A DNA stretch of 64,000 bases from contig NZ_FXAT01000012.1 of assembly GCF_900177725.1 (NCBI RefSeq), positions 62,001-126,000 on the forward strand, written 5' to 3'. The notes beneath the pieces are model-generated. The model searched no databases and was not told where the DNA came from. It worked only from the letters and a program-made list of their open reading frames with translations. This stretch comes from Paraburkholderia susongensis. GTDB taxonomy: Bacteria; Pseudomonadota; Gammaproteobacteria; Burkholderiales; Burkholderiaceae. The position numbers were made by a program, and so were the translations under genes. Shown in pieces: positions 16,290 through 25,264 of this stretch. How positions within the stretch are numbered: the stretch's first letter is position 1; each line of letters opens with the position of its first letter.

Positions 16290-17219
16290 CTAGCTCACCC
16301 AGCCGCGCTCGATAAGCGGCCGATCCCATGCGGGTTCGGGACCCAGGTACTCGGCCAGAAACTCGACCAGCGCTTTCACCTTCAGCGCCTGCCGCTGTGT
16401 TGCGGGGTACACCGCCGCGAAGCTCAACGGCGAAAGCGTGTAATCGGTCAGAATCGGCACGAGCGAGCCGTCGAGCAGCGCGGCGCTGGCGACGAGCGTC
16501 GGCAGGCACACCACGCCGCCGCCCGTGAGCGCGTAGTCGCGCAGCAGGTGCACCGAGTTCGAGCGGATCATGCCGGGCAATTCCATTTCGACGACCTCGT
16601 CGCCGCGCGTCATCGTCCAGCGATTGCGCGATGGATAACCCGAATAGAGTGCCGTGGTGTGTTGCAGCAATTCGCGCGGATGCTGCGGCGCGCCATGCTC
16701 CCGCACATAAGCGGGTGTCGCGCAAAAGAGGCGCCGCACTGTGAAAAGCCTTCGTTCGATCAGCGATTCCGCGATGGGCGGAAAGATCTGGAAAGCGACG
16801 TCGAAGCCTTCTTCGATCGGATCGACCACACGGTCGTTGACGATCACGTCGAGCTGGATGCCCGGATAGCGCCGGTTGAACTCCGCGAGCGGCGGCCCGA
16901 AGTGGCCGAGTGCGAAACCCGGCAGCACCTGGATGCGCAACCGGCCGGTGGGTGTCGCGCGCAGCTCGCGCATCTGGTCGGTCAGCTCGTTCACGCGTCC
17001 GACCACTTCCGCGCATTCGCGATAGAACGCCTCGCCCACTTCGGAAAGGCGCACATGCCGCGTGCTGCGGTGAAAGAGCGGCGCGTTGACGAACTTTTCC
17101 AGCTGCTGGATGCGCGTCGTGATGACCGAACTGGTCACGCCCAGTTGTCTCGAAGCTTCGGCGAAACTGCTCGTCTCCGCTACCCGTACAAACGCTTCGA
17201 TGCTCAGAAAACGGTCCAT
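16290..17219 (-). CDS. LysR-type regulator of the hydroquinone operon
   Basis: A 309-residue protein. The N-terminal winged helix-turn-helix is FVRVAETSSFAEASRQLGVT then SSVITTRIQQLEKFVNAPLF. A periplasmic-binding-like effector domain (residues about 90-300) follows. It lies directly upstream of pnpC on the same strand, as pnpR does in nitrophenol clusters, and probably activates the operon in response to hydroquinone or a related phenol. It resembles the CrgA-like branch of LysR proteins. Confidence 0.88.
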   Translation of the reverse strand: MDRFLSIEAFVRVAETSSFAEASRQLGVTSSVITTRIQQLEKFVNAPLFHRSTRHVRLSEVGEAFYRECAEVVGRVNELTDQMRELRATPTGRLRIQVLPGFALGHFGPPLAEFNRRYPGIQLDVIVNDRVVDPIEEGFDVAFQIFPPIAESLIERRLFTVRRLFCATPAYVREHGAPQHPRELLQHTTALYSGYPSRNRWTMTRGDEVVEMELPGMIRSNSVHLLRDYALTGGGVVCLPTLVASAALLDGSLVPILTDYTLSPLSFAAVYPATQRQALKVKALVEFLAEYLGPEPAWDRPLIERGWVS

Positions 17220-17349
17220 GCGGCATCCTTGTCCATTCGTTCAGCCTTTCAGTGTATATGGGCTGAGCCGCGCTGGGCTGCGCCGCGCGTGGCCGACGGA
17301 TTGCGGCCGCGCGCGGCAGGCGGAGATGGATTCGGCCGGACCGGCATCG

Positions 17350-18609
17350 TCATTCAGGCTGCTCGCTCGCGGGAAGCTCCAGAGCCGAGCCGCCGCTTTG
17401 GCGGCGCAATCTGGCCGGCGCGGTTTCCTCGAGCAACAGGCTGACGCCGATGCCGAGCACCACCGCGCAGATCGGCAGCCACAAAATGTTCTGGATCCCG
17501 AAGTGCGTCGCGACGAAGCCCGCGAGCGCCGGCGCGATGCCGCCGCCGAAAATCTCCCCCGCCCCGACGACAATGCCGATCGACGTCGAGATCATCCCGA
17601 TTGGCGCGGCTTCCGTCGCCACCGGTCCGGACAGCAGCGAGACGAGGCCGAGCGTGAAGAACGACGCAACGAACAGCACCGCGAACAGCTCGACGGGCTG
17701 CGCGCCGAGTCCGCGGAACAGGTACAGCATGACGGCGGTGCCCGCAAAGCCGGCGATGCTCGCGAGCCGCCGTCCAATCAGATCGGACAGTCCCGGCAAG
17801 CCGAACTGGCCGATGAAGCCGCCAAAGCCGATCGCCGACACGACGACACCCATGCGCTGCGTGCCGAGCGCCAGATAATCGGTCAGATACAGCGGCAGCA
17901 TCGCGCCCAGCACGAACACGCCAGTCATCGCGCAGAAGAGCGCCGCCATCGCCACGGGAATATTGCGGCTCTTCAGCACCGTGCGCCAATTGCCCCGCTC
18001 AGCCGGCGTCCGGGTAGTCTTCGGCACGGCTTTCGGTTCGCGAATCACGCGGAACATCAGCAGGCCGAGAATCAGCCCGGGCACCGACACGAGCGCGAAG
18101 ACCCAGCGCCATTCCATCACGCTCAGCAATTGCGTCGCGATGATCGGCGAAAGCGCGAGGCCGAACAGCGCGAATCCGCTTTGCTGCAGGCCGAGATTGA
18201 AGCCGCGGCGCTTCGGATGCGACGCGTCGGCGGTAGCGGCGAAGCTCGTCGGACAGAACGAGCCTTCCGCGACGCCCATCAGCGCGCGCACCGCAAGCAG
18301 GCTCATCAAGCCGCCCGCCATCCCGGAGAAACCGGACAGCAGCGAAAACGCGAGAATCGCCGGAATCAGCACCTTGCGGCGGCCGATCTTGTCGGAGATG
18401 CCGCCCATCAGCGCCGCGAAAATCCCCCACGACAGCCCGAGTATGCCGATGCAGTTGCCGACGTCCTGCGCATTCAGGTGCAGGTCCTTCATGATGGACG
18501 GAAAAAGCGGCGCGATCAGCCACCGGTCGAGCCCCACCAGCCCGAAGCCGAGGGCCAGCAGCGTCACGGCCTTCCATTCGTAGGCCACGTCCCAGTCGTT
18601 CGATTTCAT
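17350..18609 (-). CDS. MFS transporter, aromatic-acid:proton symporter type
   Basis: About 419 residues and twelve hydrophobic helices. The first loop carries the DKIGRR motif after GGISDKIGRRKVLIPAILAF. The N-terminus has GLVGLDRWLIAPLFPSIMKD, an acidic first-helix motif like AAHS-family carriers. The ATG at 18609 has GGAG six bases upstream; two upstream ATGs are in frame but have no good ribosome site. It is co-oriented with and upstream of the LysR regulator, so it may import the aromatic precursor of the operon. Substrate not determinable. Confidence 0.8.
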   Translation of the reverse strand: MKSNDWDVAYEWKAVTLLALGFGLVGLDRWLIAPLFPSIMKDLHLNAQDVGNCIGILGLSWGIFAALMGGISDKIGRRKVLIPAILAFSLLSGFSGMAGGLMSLLAVRALMGVAEGSFCPTSFAATADASHPKRRGFNLGLQQSGFALFGLALSPIIATQLLSVMEWRWVFALVSVPGLILGLLMFRVIREPKAVPKTTRTPAERGNWRTVLKSRNIPVAMAALFCAMTGVFVLGAMLPLYLTDYLALGTQRMGVVVSAIGFGGFIGQFGLPGLSDLIGRRLASIAGFAGTAVMLYLFRGLGAQPVELFAVLFVASFFTLGLVSLLSGPVATEAAPIGMISTSIGIVVGAGEIFGGGIAPALAGFVATHFGIQNILWLPICAVVLGIGVSLLLEETAPARLRRQSGGSALELPASEQPE

Positions 18610-18992
18610 CTGTGTCTCCATGAGCCGGCCGCCGCGCGCGGAAGGCATTCGCTGGCGCTCGCCGCGCCGTCGGGTTCGTTGAACTCAAAACAGGTGTCGA
18701 GCCGCGCGCTTCGCGATGCGGGATCGACGCGGCAAAGATAGGCGCAACCGCAGTGCATCCGGTACGGGACGGCGGCCGAATACGTCATTCGCGAATCGCA
18801 AACAATGGTGCGCGGCGATGCGCCGGCGCGCGCCCTCAAGGCCCGGCGGCAAGCGGCGCGTGCTAATCGTGCGCACTTTCAGCGCCCCTGGTACAAGCCC
18901 GGATAGACGCGCGCGCGGCCGGCGGGCGGTTGGGTGCCGTTGCCGCGATGCGCTTCATCCCGTGGTTCACGCCCCGCTCTGCCGCATTGCCA
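18610..18992. other. Gene-free stretch between MFS gene and TRAP remnant
   Basis: High-GC sequence with no frame that looks like a protein on either strand. The part next to 18609 should carry the MFS promoter. I see no repeat or RNA-like structure. Confidence 0.5.
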
Positions 18993-19460
18993 TTACCGCA
19001 TCAGCCCGACCAGCCCAAGCGCGATACCCGGCACCAGAATCACCGCGACCAGCGCGACGATATTGGCGACCAGGAACGGGATCGTCCCGCGAAAGATCGT
19101 ACGGATCGACAGATCGGGCAGCATCGTCTTCACCATGAACACGTTCATGCCGACGGGCGGATGGATCATGCCGATTTCCATCATCATCGCGACGTAGATG
19201 CCGAACCAGATCATGTTCGCGCCGAGCGGCTGCACGATCGCGGCGAACACGGGAATCGTCAGCAGCATCATCGCGAGCGCTTCCATCAGCGAGCCGAGCA
19301 CGATGTAAATGACCGTGATGACCGCGATCACGCCGAGCAGCGGCAGGTGCAGCGCATGAATCCACGCGACCAGCGTCGCGGTCAGCCCGGACAGCGTGAT
19401 GAAGTTCGCGAACACCATGCCGCCAAACGCAATCGCGAAGATCATCGCGGTGGTTTTACC
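18993..19460 (-). pseudogene. TRAP transporter large permease (DctM-type), C-terminal remnant
   Basis: About 150 codons of the last helices of a DctM protein: AMIFAIAFGGMVFANFITLS, a long hydrophobic segment, and the family motif MIHPPVGMNVFMVK. Reading back, family-like residues (AGKTTA) extend to about 19460. Then an in-frame TAG occurs and no permease sequence precedes it. The remaining 250 or more residues and any dctP/dctQ genes are missing. It probably marks a former TRAP transporter for pathway version A, now replaced by the MHS-family carrier at 23841. Confidence 0.75.
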
Positions 19461-19560
19461 GGCTTTGTCGGCGAGTCGCTAGCGCGACATGGAATCGACG
19501 ACGCGTCTGTCGCGCCGCTTTTGCAAGCGAGCCCGAAGCGCTCGGAGGCGTGACGGAAAA

Positions 19561-20055
19561 CTAAACCCGATTTGCCATTAGCAGTAGCGTTTCGCCATCC
19601 TGTACAACATTCCCGCGTTGATTCAGCACGCTCAGCTTGAGCGTCGCGATCCCTCGGTCGATGCGTTTCGTCACACGCTTGCCGACGACCTCGATGTTTA
19701 CATGAATGCGGTCGCCGATGAAGAGCGGCGCCCGGAACGCCCAGTTCCAGCCCAAGGTCGCAAGTGCGCTCATGCGAACCGCAGAGCGCGTCTTCAGGCC
19801 ATCGGTGAGTGCCAGGCCAAGCAGTCCGTGCGCGATCCGGCCGGGAAATCCCGCCTGTTGCGCGGCTACATCGTCGAGATGGATGTCGTACATGTCGCCC
19901 GAGACTCCGGCGAAATTGACGATGTGCGCTTCCGTCACCGTCATGCCGGACGTGACGAAATGATCTCCTATCTCGATGTCGTTCAGATCATACATGCCCG
20001 GCGTAAGCAAACGCCCCCGCCGTACGGAATCACTTTCGCTCTGAAATTGCGTCAT
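19561..20055 (-). CDS. MaoC-like (R)-hydratase, pathway version A
   Basis: A 164-residue hot-dog-fold protein. The hydratase dyad is kept as Asp and His in GVSGDMYDIHLDD, followed by FPGRIAHGLLGLALTDGL. It is similar throughout to the MaoC protein at 36715, so they are paralogues. MaoC enzymes add or remove water at enoyl-CoA. The start at 20055 has AAGGAG nine bases upstream; an in-frame ATG at 20130 would overlap the neighbouring DUF993 gene and is less likely. Last complete gene of operon A. Confidence 0.85.
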   Translation of the reverse strand: MTQFQSESDSVRRGRLLTPGMYDLNDIEIGDHFVTSGMTVTEAHIVNFAGVSGDMYDIHLDDVAAQQAGFPGRIAHGLLGLALTDGLKTRSAVRMSALATLGWNWAFRAPLFIGDRIHVNIEVVGKRVTKRIDRGIATLKLSVLNQRGNVVQDGETLLLMANRV

Positions 20056-20126
20056 GTCCCCTCTCTCCTTGTGCCTGTTTTGATTCGATTCACCTGTCTT
20101 CAACAAACCGTTTGCAGCCTCTGCGC

Positions 20127-21284
20127 TCACAACCCGAACGTCTGCATGACGAGCCGCATGCGCTGCACGGCGAGATCGGGATCGCGCAGCAGATTCGCGG
20201 CATCGGCGAGCCGGAAGACGTCCGCCAGATAAAGCGGCGGACGCGCGCCGTGATGACCGCCGAGCATGAAGAAATGCGGCTGGAATCCGTTCAGATACGC
20301 GAGAAAGACGACGCCCGTCTTGTAGTATTGCGTCGGCGCGCGAAAGATGTGGCGCGAGAGCGCCACCGTGGGCGCGAGCAGGCGGTCGTAGCGGGCGAGA
20401 TCGCCGGCGGCGAGTGCGGCGAGCGCCTGCGATGCAGCCGGCGCGATCGCATCGAAAATGCCGAGCAGCGCGTGGGAATAGCCCTGGTCATCGCCCTTGA
20501 TGAGCGTCGGATAGTTGAAATCGTCGCCGGTGTACATCCTGACGCCTTCGGGCAGGCGGCGCCGGAAAGCGATCTCGCGGGCGTCGTCGAGCAGCGAAAT
20601 CTTGATGCCGTCGATCTTGCGCGCATTCTCCTCGATGACGGCGAGGCACGCATCGGCCGCTTCGTCGAGATTTTCGCTGCCCCAGTAGCCTTTGAGCTCG
20701 GGATCGAACATGTCGCCGAGCCAGTGCAGGATCACGGGCTTTTCGCACATCGCGAACACCTCGCGATACACACGCAGATAATCGTCGCGATGCCTCGCCA
20801 CGCGGGCCAGCGCGCGGCTCGCCATCAGGATCACCTGACTGCCAGTGCGCTGAATGGCTTCGAGCTGCATGCCATAGGCGCGGATGACGTCATCGCAGGA
20901 AGAAGCCAGATGCGCGGGCAGATGATCCGTGCCGCAGCCCGACGCGATTTGCGCATTGGGCAGATCGCGCGTTTCCTGCATCGTGCGCTCGACGAGTTCG
21001 CGCGCGGTTTCCCACGTGAGGCCCATGCCGCGCTGCGCGGTGTCCATCGCCTCGGCGATGCCGAGCCCTTGTCCGATCAGATATCGCCGGTATTCGATCG
21101 TGCGCGCCCAGTCGAGCGCCGCGGGCTGATTCACCTCACCGCTCTTCAGCGGATCGGCGACGACGTGCGCCGCGGAATAGGCAATGCGGTTGAATGGCGC
21201 ACCCGCCCGCGCGCCGCTGATCGGATCGCCTTTGAGCGTGTAGTTTTCGAACTCGCCGGAAGCGGTCGGAAGAACGATATGCAT
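20127..21284 (-). CDS. DUF993 protein, dihydrodipicolinate-synthase-like lyase, version A
   Basis: 385 residues. Although the family is named only by a domain of unknown function, it can be laid on dihydrodipicolinate synthase-type aldolases. KIDGIKISLLD (Lys228) matches the Schiff-base GIK motif, YTGDDFNYPTLI matches the following GDD region, and HALLGIFDAIAP matches the GVISV-NVAP helix. The usual catalytic Tyr strand is replaced by KPVILHWLGDMFDP. A Lys-dependent C-C lyase or dehydratase acting on a keto acid is therefore predicted. The paralogue at 33933 shares all these motifs and also has Lys at 228. Confidence 0.85.
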   Translation of the reverse strand: MHIVLPTASGEFENYTLKGDPISGARAGAPFNRIAYSAAHVVADPLKSGEVNQPAALDWARTIEYRRYLIGQGLGIAEAMDTAQRGMGLTWETARELVERTMQETRDLPNAQIASGCGTDHLPAHLASSCDDVIRAYGMQLEAIQRTGSQVILMASRALARVARHRDDYLRVYREVFAMCEKPVILHWLGDMFDPELKGYWGSENLDEAADACLAVIEENARKIDGIKISLLDDAREIAFRRRLPEGVRMYTGDDFNYPTLIKGDDQGYSHALLGIFDAIAPAASQALAALAAGDLARYDRLLAPTVALSRHIFRAPTQYYKTGVVFLAYLNGFQPHFFMLGGHHGARPPLYLADVFRLADAANLLRDPDLAVQRMRLVMQTFGL

Positions 21285-21308
21285 GGTCGTGAGGATCGGA
21301 AGTGTCGG

Positions 21309-22166
21309 TTAGGCGTGCGTGCCGGAAAAGCATGCAAACGATGCGGGCATGTCGATCCCGAAGAACTTCGCGAATGCCGCGAGTTGTCCTTCGATCATCG
21401 GCCGTCCGTTGGTCGCGCGGCAGCCGCATCGCCGCGCGTGGGCGAGAAGCGGCGTTTCGGCGGGCGTCATGATGATGTCGACGACCTGCAACGCGGCCGG
21501 AAATACACCGAAGGACGCCGGCATGCCGTCGCCCGGTTTCATTCCGACGGGCGAACAGTTGACGAGCAGGTCCACGCCCGCGACGTTCGCCGGATCGACA
21601 TCGACCTTTGCCGCGCAACCGGGATAAAAGCGATTCAGCCGCGCCGACAGTTGCTCGGCCGACTCGCGCCGCGGATCGCTCAACGCGACGCTCGCCGCGC
21701 CCGCCGTCGCCAGCGCATGCGCCACCGCCGCGCCGGCGCCGCCCGCGCCCAGTTGCTTCACATGCCTGCCGTGCACGTCGAAGCCGAGCCGTGTCAGTCC
21801 CTGCACGAGCCCCGTTCCGTCGAACATGTCGCCGAACCACGTTCCGTCCGGCTGTTGCCGCATCACGTTGATCGCGCCGACGCGATGCGCCGTGTCCGAT
21901 ATCGCATCGACCATCGAGATCGCCCGAACCTTGTGCGGCACGGTGACGACGAGGCCGTCGAGGTTGCCGAGCGCCTGAAGCCCCGCGACGGTCGGCTCGA
22001 ACACGTTCACCGGCACGTCGAACGGCAGGCAAACCGCGTTGACGCCGCCGGCGTCGAAGAGCGCGTTCATCAGCTGCGGCGTCTTCACCTGAGTGACCGG
22101 ATTGCCGACGATGCCGAAGAGCCGCGTCGATCCGTCGATGCGATCGGCGTGCGGTTCGCGTCTCAC
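21309..22166 (-). CDS. Shikimate-dehydrogenase-like oxidoreductase, version A
   Basis: 285 residues with the AroE fold. The catalytic Lys79 (VVTVPHK) and Asp116 (GDMFDGTG) are kept, and NADP-site glycine-rich GAGGAGAAVAHALA is present. The serines that hold the shikimate carboxylate are lost (NPVTQVKTP instead of the usual SxSP) and the Asn of NVTxPxK is Val. It is therefore unlikely to be the housekeeping AroE. A GTG start at 22166 overlaps the CoA-transferase stop (GTGA), showing translational coupling. It probably oxidises a related cyclic or open-chain hydroxy acid. Confidence 0.83.
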   Translation of the reverse strand: MRREPHADRIDGSTRLFGIVGNPVTQVKTPQLMNALFDAGGVNAVCLPFDVPVNVFEPTVAGLQALGNLDGLVVTVPHKVRAISMVDAISDTAHRVGAINVMRQQPDGTWFGDMFDGTGLVQGLTRLGFDVHGRHVKQLGAGGAGAAVAHALATAGAASVALSDPRRESAEQLSARLNRFYPGCAAKVDVDPANVAGVDLLVNCSPVGMKPGDGMPASFGVFPAALQVVDIIMTPAETPLLAHARRCGCRATNGRPMIEGQLAAFAKFFGIDMPASFACFSGTHA

Positions 22167-23767
22167 GGTTGACGCTCCGCGAACGCGGCAAGGCGCGGAT
22201 GCCGCGACCAGCTCTGCGACGCCATTTCGGCATCGAGGCCCATCGGCTCGGGACGGAACAGACGCGCGTCCATCAGCTTGAGATTGGACGAGATCACCGG
22301 CCGGAACGCCATGTGTGCAAGCACGTCGCGTTCGAGATCGATGCCCGGCGCGATCTCGATGAGTTCGAGCGCGCCGTCGATCGCGCGGAACACCGCACGC
22401 TCGGTGACGAAGAGCGTGGTCTGATTGCGCTCCTGCGCAAACGGTCCGCTATACGACACCTGCTGAAGCTTCGACACGAACTTGCGGTGCGTGCCTTCCT
22501 TCAGGATCTGCAACTGGCCGCCTTCGCACGCGACCTGCAGGTTGCCCGCCGTGAACGTGCCGCCGAAGACCATCTTGCGCGCATTCTGGCTGATGTTGAT
22601 GAAGCCGCCCACGCCGATCAGCCTGTTCGCGAAGCGGCTGATGTTGACGCTGCCCTGCGCGTCGATCTCCACCGCCGAAAGAAACGCGATGTCGATGCCT
22701 CCGCCATCATAGAAATCGAACTGATACGGCATGTCGACGATCGCGCTGTAATTGCGCGCGGCACCGGCATCGAGTCCGGCGGCGGGCGCGCCGCCGATCA
22801 GCCCTTGCTCGTTGGTGAGGACGATGTGATGCAGCACGTCCTCTTCCGCCGCGACCAGCCCGATGCCTGTGCAGACACCCGAACCGACGTTGCACACCGC
22901 ACCCATGCGCAACTCCATCGCAAGACGCCGCGCGATGATCTTGCGTTCGTCGAGCGGCAGGCGCGGAAAGCCGCCGAGCGGAATGCGCATCTCTCCGGTG
23001 AACGACGGATCGTAGGCCGTCTGATACGTCACCGGCTGATCCGCTTCGACGACCACCGCGTCGACGAGCATGCCGGGAATCTTCACGGTCTTCGCGGGCA
23101 AGGTGCCGCGCTTCGCGAGCCGCTTGACCTGCACGATCACGAGGCCGCCGTTGCGTTTCGTCGCCTGCGCCATCGAGAGCATGTCGCCGAACACGGCCTC
23201 GTGCTCCATCGATACGTTGCCGTCCTCGTCCGAAGTCGTGCCGCGCAGGAACGCGACATCGACATCGAAGGGCTTGTAGAACAGCCACTCCCGGCCTTCG
23301 AGCTCGATCAGGCTGACGAGCTTGTCGTCGCTCGGCGCGCCCTGAAGGCCGCCGTCGTTGCGTGGATCGACGAAGGTATGCAGTCCGACATGACTGATAA
23401 GCCCTGGCCGGCCCGCCGCCATCTCACGCGTAAGCTGCGAGAGCGCACCCTGCGGCAACGTCCACGCTTCGATCTCCTTGTTCAGCGCCATTTGCGCGAG
23501 CGGCGGCGAATCGACCAGCGTGCCGCACACGACGCGCTTGAGAAGGCCCGCATGCGCGAGACGGGACGCGCCGCGCTCGCCGCGATCGCCGAGACCGACC
23601 GGATGCACCGAGGTCAACCGACGCGGCTCGCCTTGCGCGAGAAAGCGCCGCTCGAGCGCCTCGATGAGCGCCTCCGGCACGGCGTGTCCGCTTCCCGATC
23701 CGCCGATCATCAAAGTGTCGCCATCTTTCAGCAGGGATGCGGCCTGGTCGGCGGTCAAAATTTGCAT
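22163..23767 (-). CDS. YdiF/propionate-CoA-transferase-family enzyme, version A
   Basis: A 534-residue family I CoA-transferase with both halves fused: the N-terminal half begins ADQAASLLKDGDTLMIGGSG and the C-terminal half begins about residue 270. The catalytic glutamate is Glu320 in TNEQGLIGGAPAAG. It would move CoA from a donor such as acetyl-CoA to an organic acid of the pathway. It overlaps the downstream dehydrogenase gene by four bases. Two paralogues lie at 37181 and 39920. The acid substrate is unknown. Confidence 0.88.
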   Translation of the reverse strand: MQILTADQAASLLKDGDTLMIGGSGSGHAVPEALIEALERRFLAQGEPRRLTSVHPVGLGDRGERGASRLAHAGLLKRVVCGTLVDSPPLAQMALNKEIEAWTLPQGALSQLTREMAAGRPGLISHVGLHTFVDPRNDGGLQGAPSDDKLVSLIELEGREWLFYKPFDVDVAFLRGTTSDEDGNVSMEHEAVFGDMLSMAQATKRNGGLVIVQVKRLAKRGTLPAKTVKIPGMLVDAVVVEADQPVTYQTAYDPSFTGEMRIPLGGFPRLPLDERKIIARRLAMELRMGAVCNVGSGVCTGIGLVAAEEDVLHHIVLTNEQGLIGGAPAAGLDAGAARNYSAIVDMPYQFDFYDGGGIDIAFLSAVEIDAQGSVNISRFANRLIGVGGFINISQNARKMVFGGTFTAGNLQVACEGGQLQILKEGTHRKFVSKLQQVSYSGPFAQERNQTTLFVTERAVFRAIDGALELIEIAPGIDLERDVLAHMAFRPVISSNLKLMDARLFRPEPMGLDAEMASQSWSRHPRLAAFAERQP

Positions 23768-23840
23768 GTTCTCTACTCCGGTTCTGTCTGTTTATGCGTG
23801 CGCGATGCGCCCTGTCAGGCCATCGCGATCTTTCGAGGTC

Positions 23841-25184
23841 TCACACCGCCGGGCGCGACTCCTGGAACGCGGGATGATCGTCCCGATGGCGCGAGAGGTT
23901 TTTGCCGATCAGCGCTGCGATCAGGGTGAGCAGGCAGAAGACAGCGAGGAACACCATGACGTAGGTTGGCTTGCCGTTCGCATAAGCGACGAGCGCGGTC
24001 GCGATGAACGGCGTCGGCCCGCCTATCAGCGCGCCGGAAAACTCGCGGCACATCGCGATGCCGGAGAAGCGATACTGCGTCGGAAACAGATTCGACAGGA
24101 ACGCACCCTGCGCACCGCACGTGCAACCCCAGCTGATTCCGTAGACCGCGCTCATCGCGATCGTGGCGAGCACGACGTCCTTCGAATCGATCGCTTGGAA
24201 CAACGGCCACACGAGCGCGAGCGCGATCATCGCGCCGGCCGCGAACACGTTGCCGCTGCCGTACTTGTCGGCGAGCATGCCGCCGACGGGCGCGCAAAAG
24301 AGCGAGAAGCCCAGCGCGATGATCAGCACCACCAGGCTGTCCGACTTCGCCATGCCGACCGTGTTGGTCATGTAGCTCAGCGCGAAGGTGTTGAGCACGT
24401 AGCTGAGCGCCTGATGGCCGCCCATCGCGAAGAAGCCGCACAGCAGCTCGCGCCGGCTATTGCGGAACAGGTCGGCTACCGGCACCTTTTCCGCCTTGGA
24501 CTTCGCGCTCGCCTTTTCCATCGCCGCAACGTATTCGGGCGTCTCGTCGAGTTTCGAGCGGATATAGATCGCGACGCCGAACAACGCCAGCGACAGGAGG
24601 AACGGCACGCGCCACGCCCAGGTGAACAGGATGTCTTCCGGCACGTACGAGATCATCAGGAACGTCGCGATCGCGATCATCACGCCGAAGTTGGTAGCGG
24701 CGTTCGGAATCGACGTGAAGAACGCGCGACGGCTCGGCGGCGTGTACTCGGCGATCAGTGTGATCGCGCCGGCCAGCTCGGCGCCCGCGCCGAAGCCCTG
24801 CATCATGCGCAGCAGCACCAGCAGGATCGGCGCGATCACGCCCGCCTGCTGCCAGGTCGGCAGTATCCCTAGCCCAACCGTGGCCGCGCCCATGATCGTC
24901 ACGCAGAACACGAGCGCCGGCTTGCGGCCGTATTTATCGCCGATATGCGAAATGACGATGCCGCCGAGCGGCCGGATGATGAAGCCGACCGCGAACGTCG
25001 CGAACGCGGCGAGCGTGCCCGCCAGCGACGACAACTGCGGAAAGAACAGCTTGTTGATGATGAGGCCCGATGCCGCCGCATAAAGCCCGTAGTCGTACCA
25101 CTCGATGATGGTGCCGAGCGTCGACGCGAACACGGCGCGCCGGATGTTCCTGCGATCTGCTTTCTGCGCGTGTGCTGGTTGCAT
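23841..25184 (-). CDS. MHS-family MFS transporter (shikimate/oxoglutarate-type)
   Basis: 447 residues with twelve helices. The start, LGTIIEWYDYGLYAAASGLI, and the RPLGGIVISHIGDKYGRKPA motif are typical of the metabolite:proton symporter group that includes ShiA, KgtP and ProP. It lies in operon A between the CoA-transferase and enoyl-CoA hydratase genes, so it most likely imports the pathway substrate, presumably an organic acid. It is related to, but not close to, the carrier at 50051. Confidence 0.88.
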   Translation of the reverse strand: MQPAHAQKADRRNIRRAVFASTLGTIIEWYDYGLYAAASGLIINKLFFPQLSSLAGTLAAFATFAVGFIIRPLGGIVISHIGDKYGRKPALVFCVTIMGAATVGLGILPTWQQAGVIAPILLVLLRMMQGFGAGAELAGAITLIAEYTPPSRRAFFTSIPNAATNFGVMIAIATFLMISYVPEDILFTWAWRVPFLLSLALFGVAIYIRSKLDETPEYVAAMEKASAKSKAEKVPVADLFRNSRRELLCGFFAMGGHQALSYVLNTFALSYMTNTVGMAKSDSLVVLIIALGFSLFCAPVGGMLADKYGSGNVFAAGAMIALALVWPLFQAIDSKDVVLATIAMSAVYGISWGCTCGAQGAFLSNLFPTQYRFSGIAMCREFSGALIGGPTPFIATALVAYANGKPTYVMVFLAVFCLLTLIAALIGKNLSRHRDDHPAFQESRPAV

Positions 25185-25264
25185 GGCGCTGTCTCCTGCT
25201 TCTCTTGTTTGATTTTGTGCGACGCCGCTCTATCACGGCGTTCGTTGACGGATTTCGCTGTGGA

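Noticed and set aside
21309..22166. Housekeeping shikimate dehydrogenase aroE
   Set aside because: Substrate-anchoring residues are changed and the gene is embedded in a catabolic operon with a second similar copy at 28181.
20112..22172. A very long open frame on the plus strand (over 680 codons) antisense to the DUF993 and dehydrogenase genes
   Set aside because: It is a by-product of high GC at third positions. The translated sequence is Arg/His-rich without motifs, while the minus-strand genes show clear family motifs.
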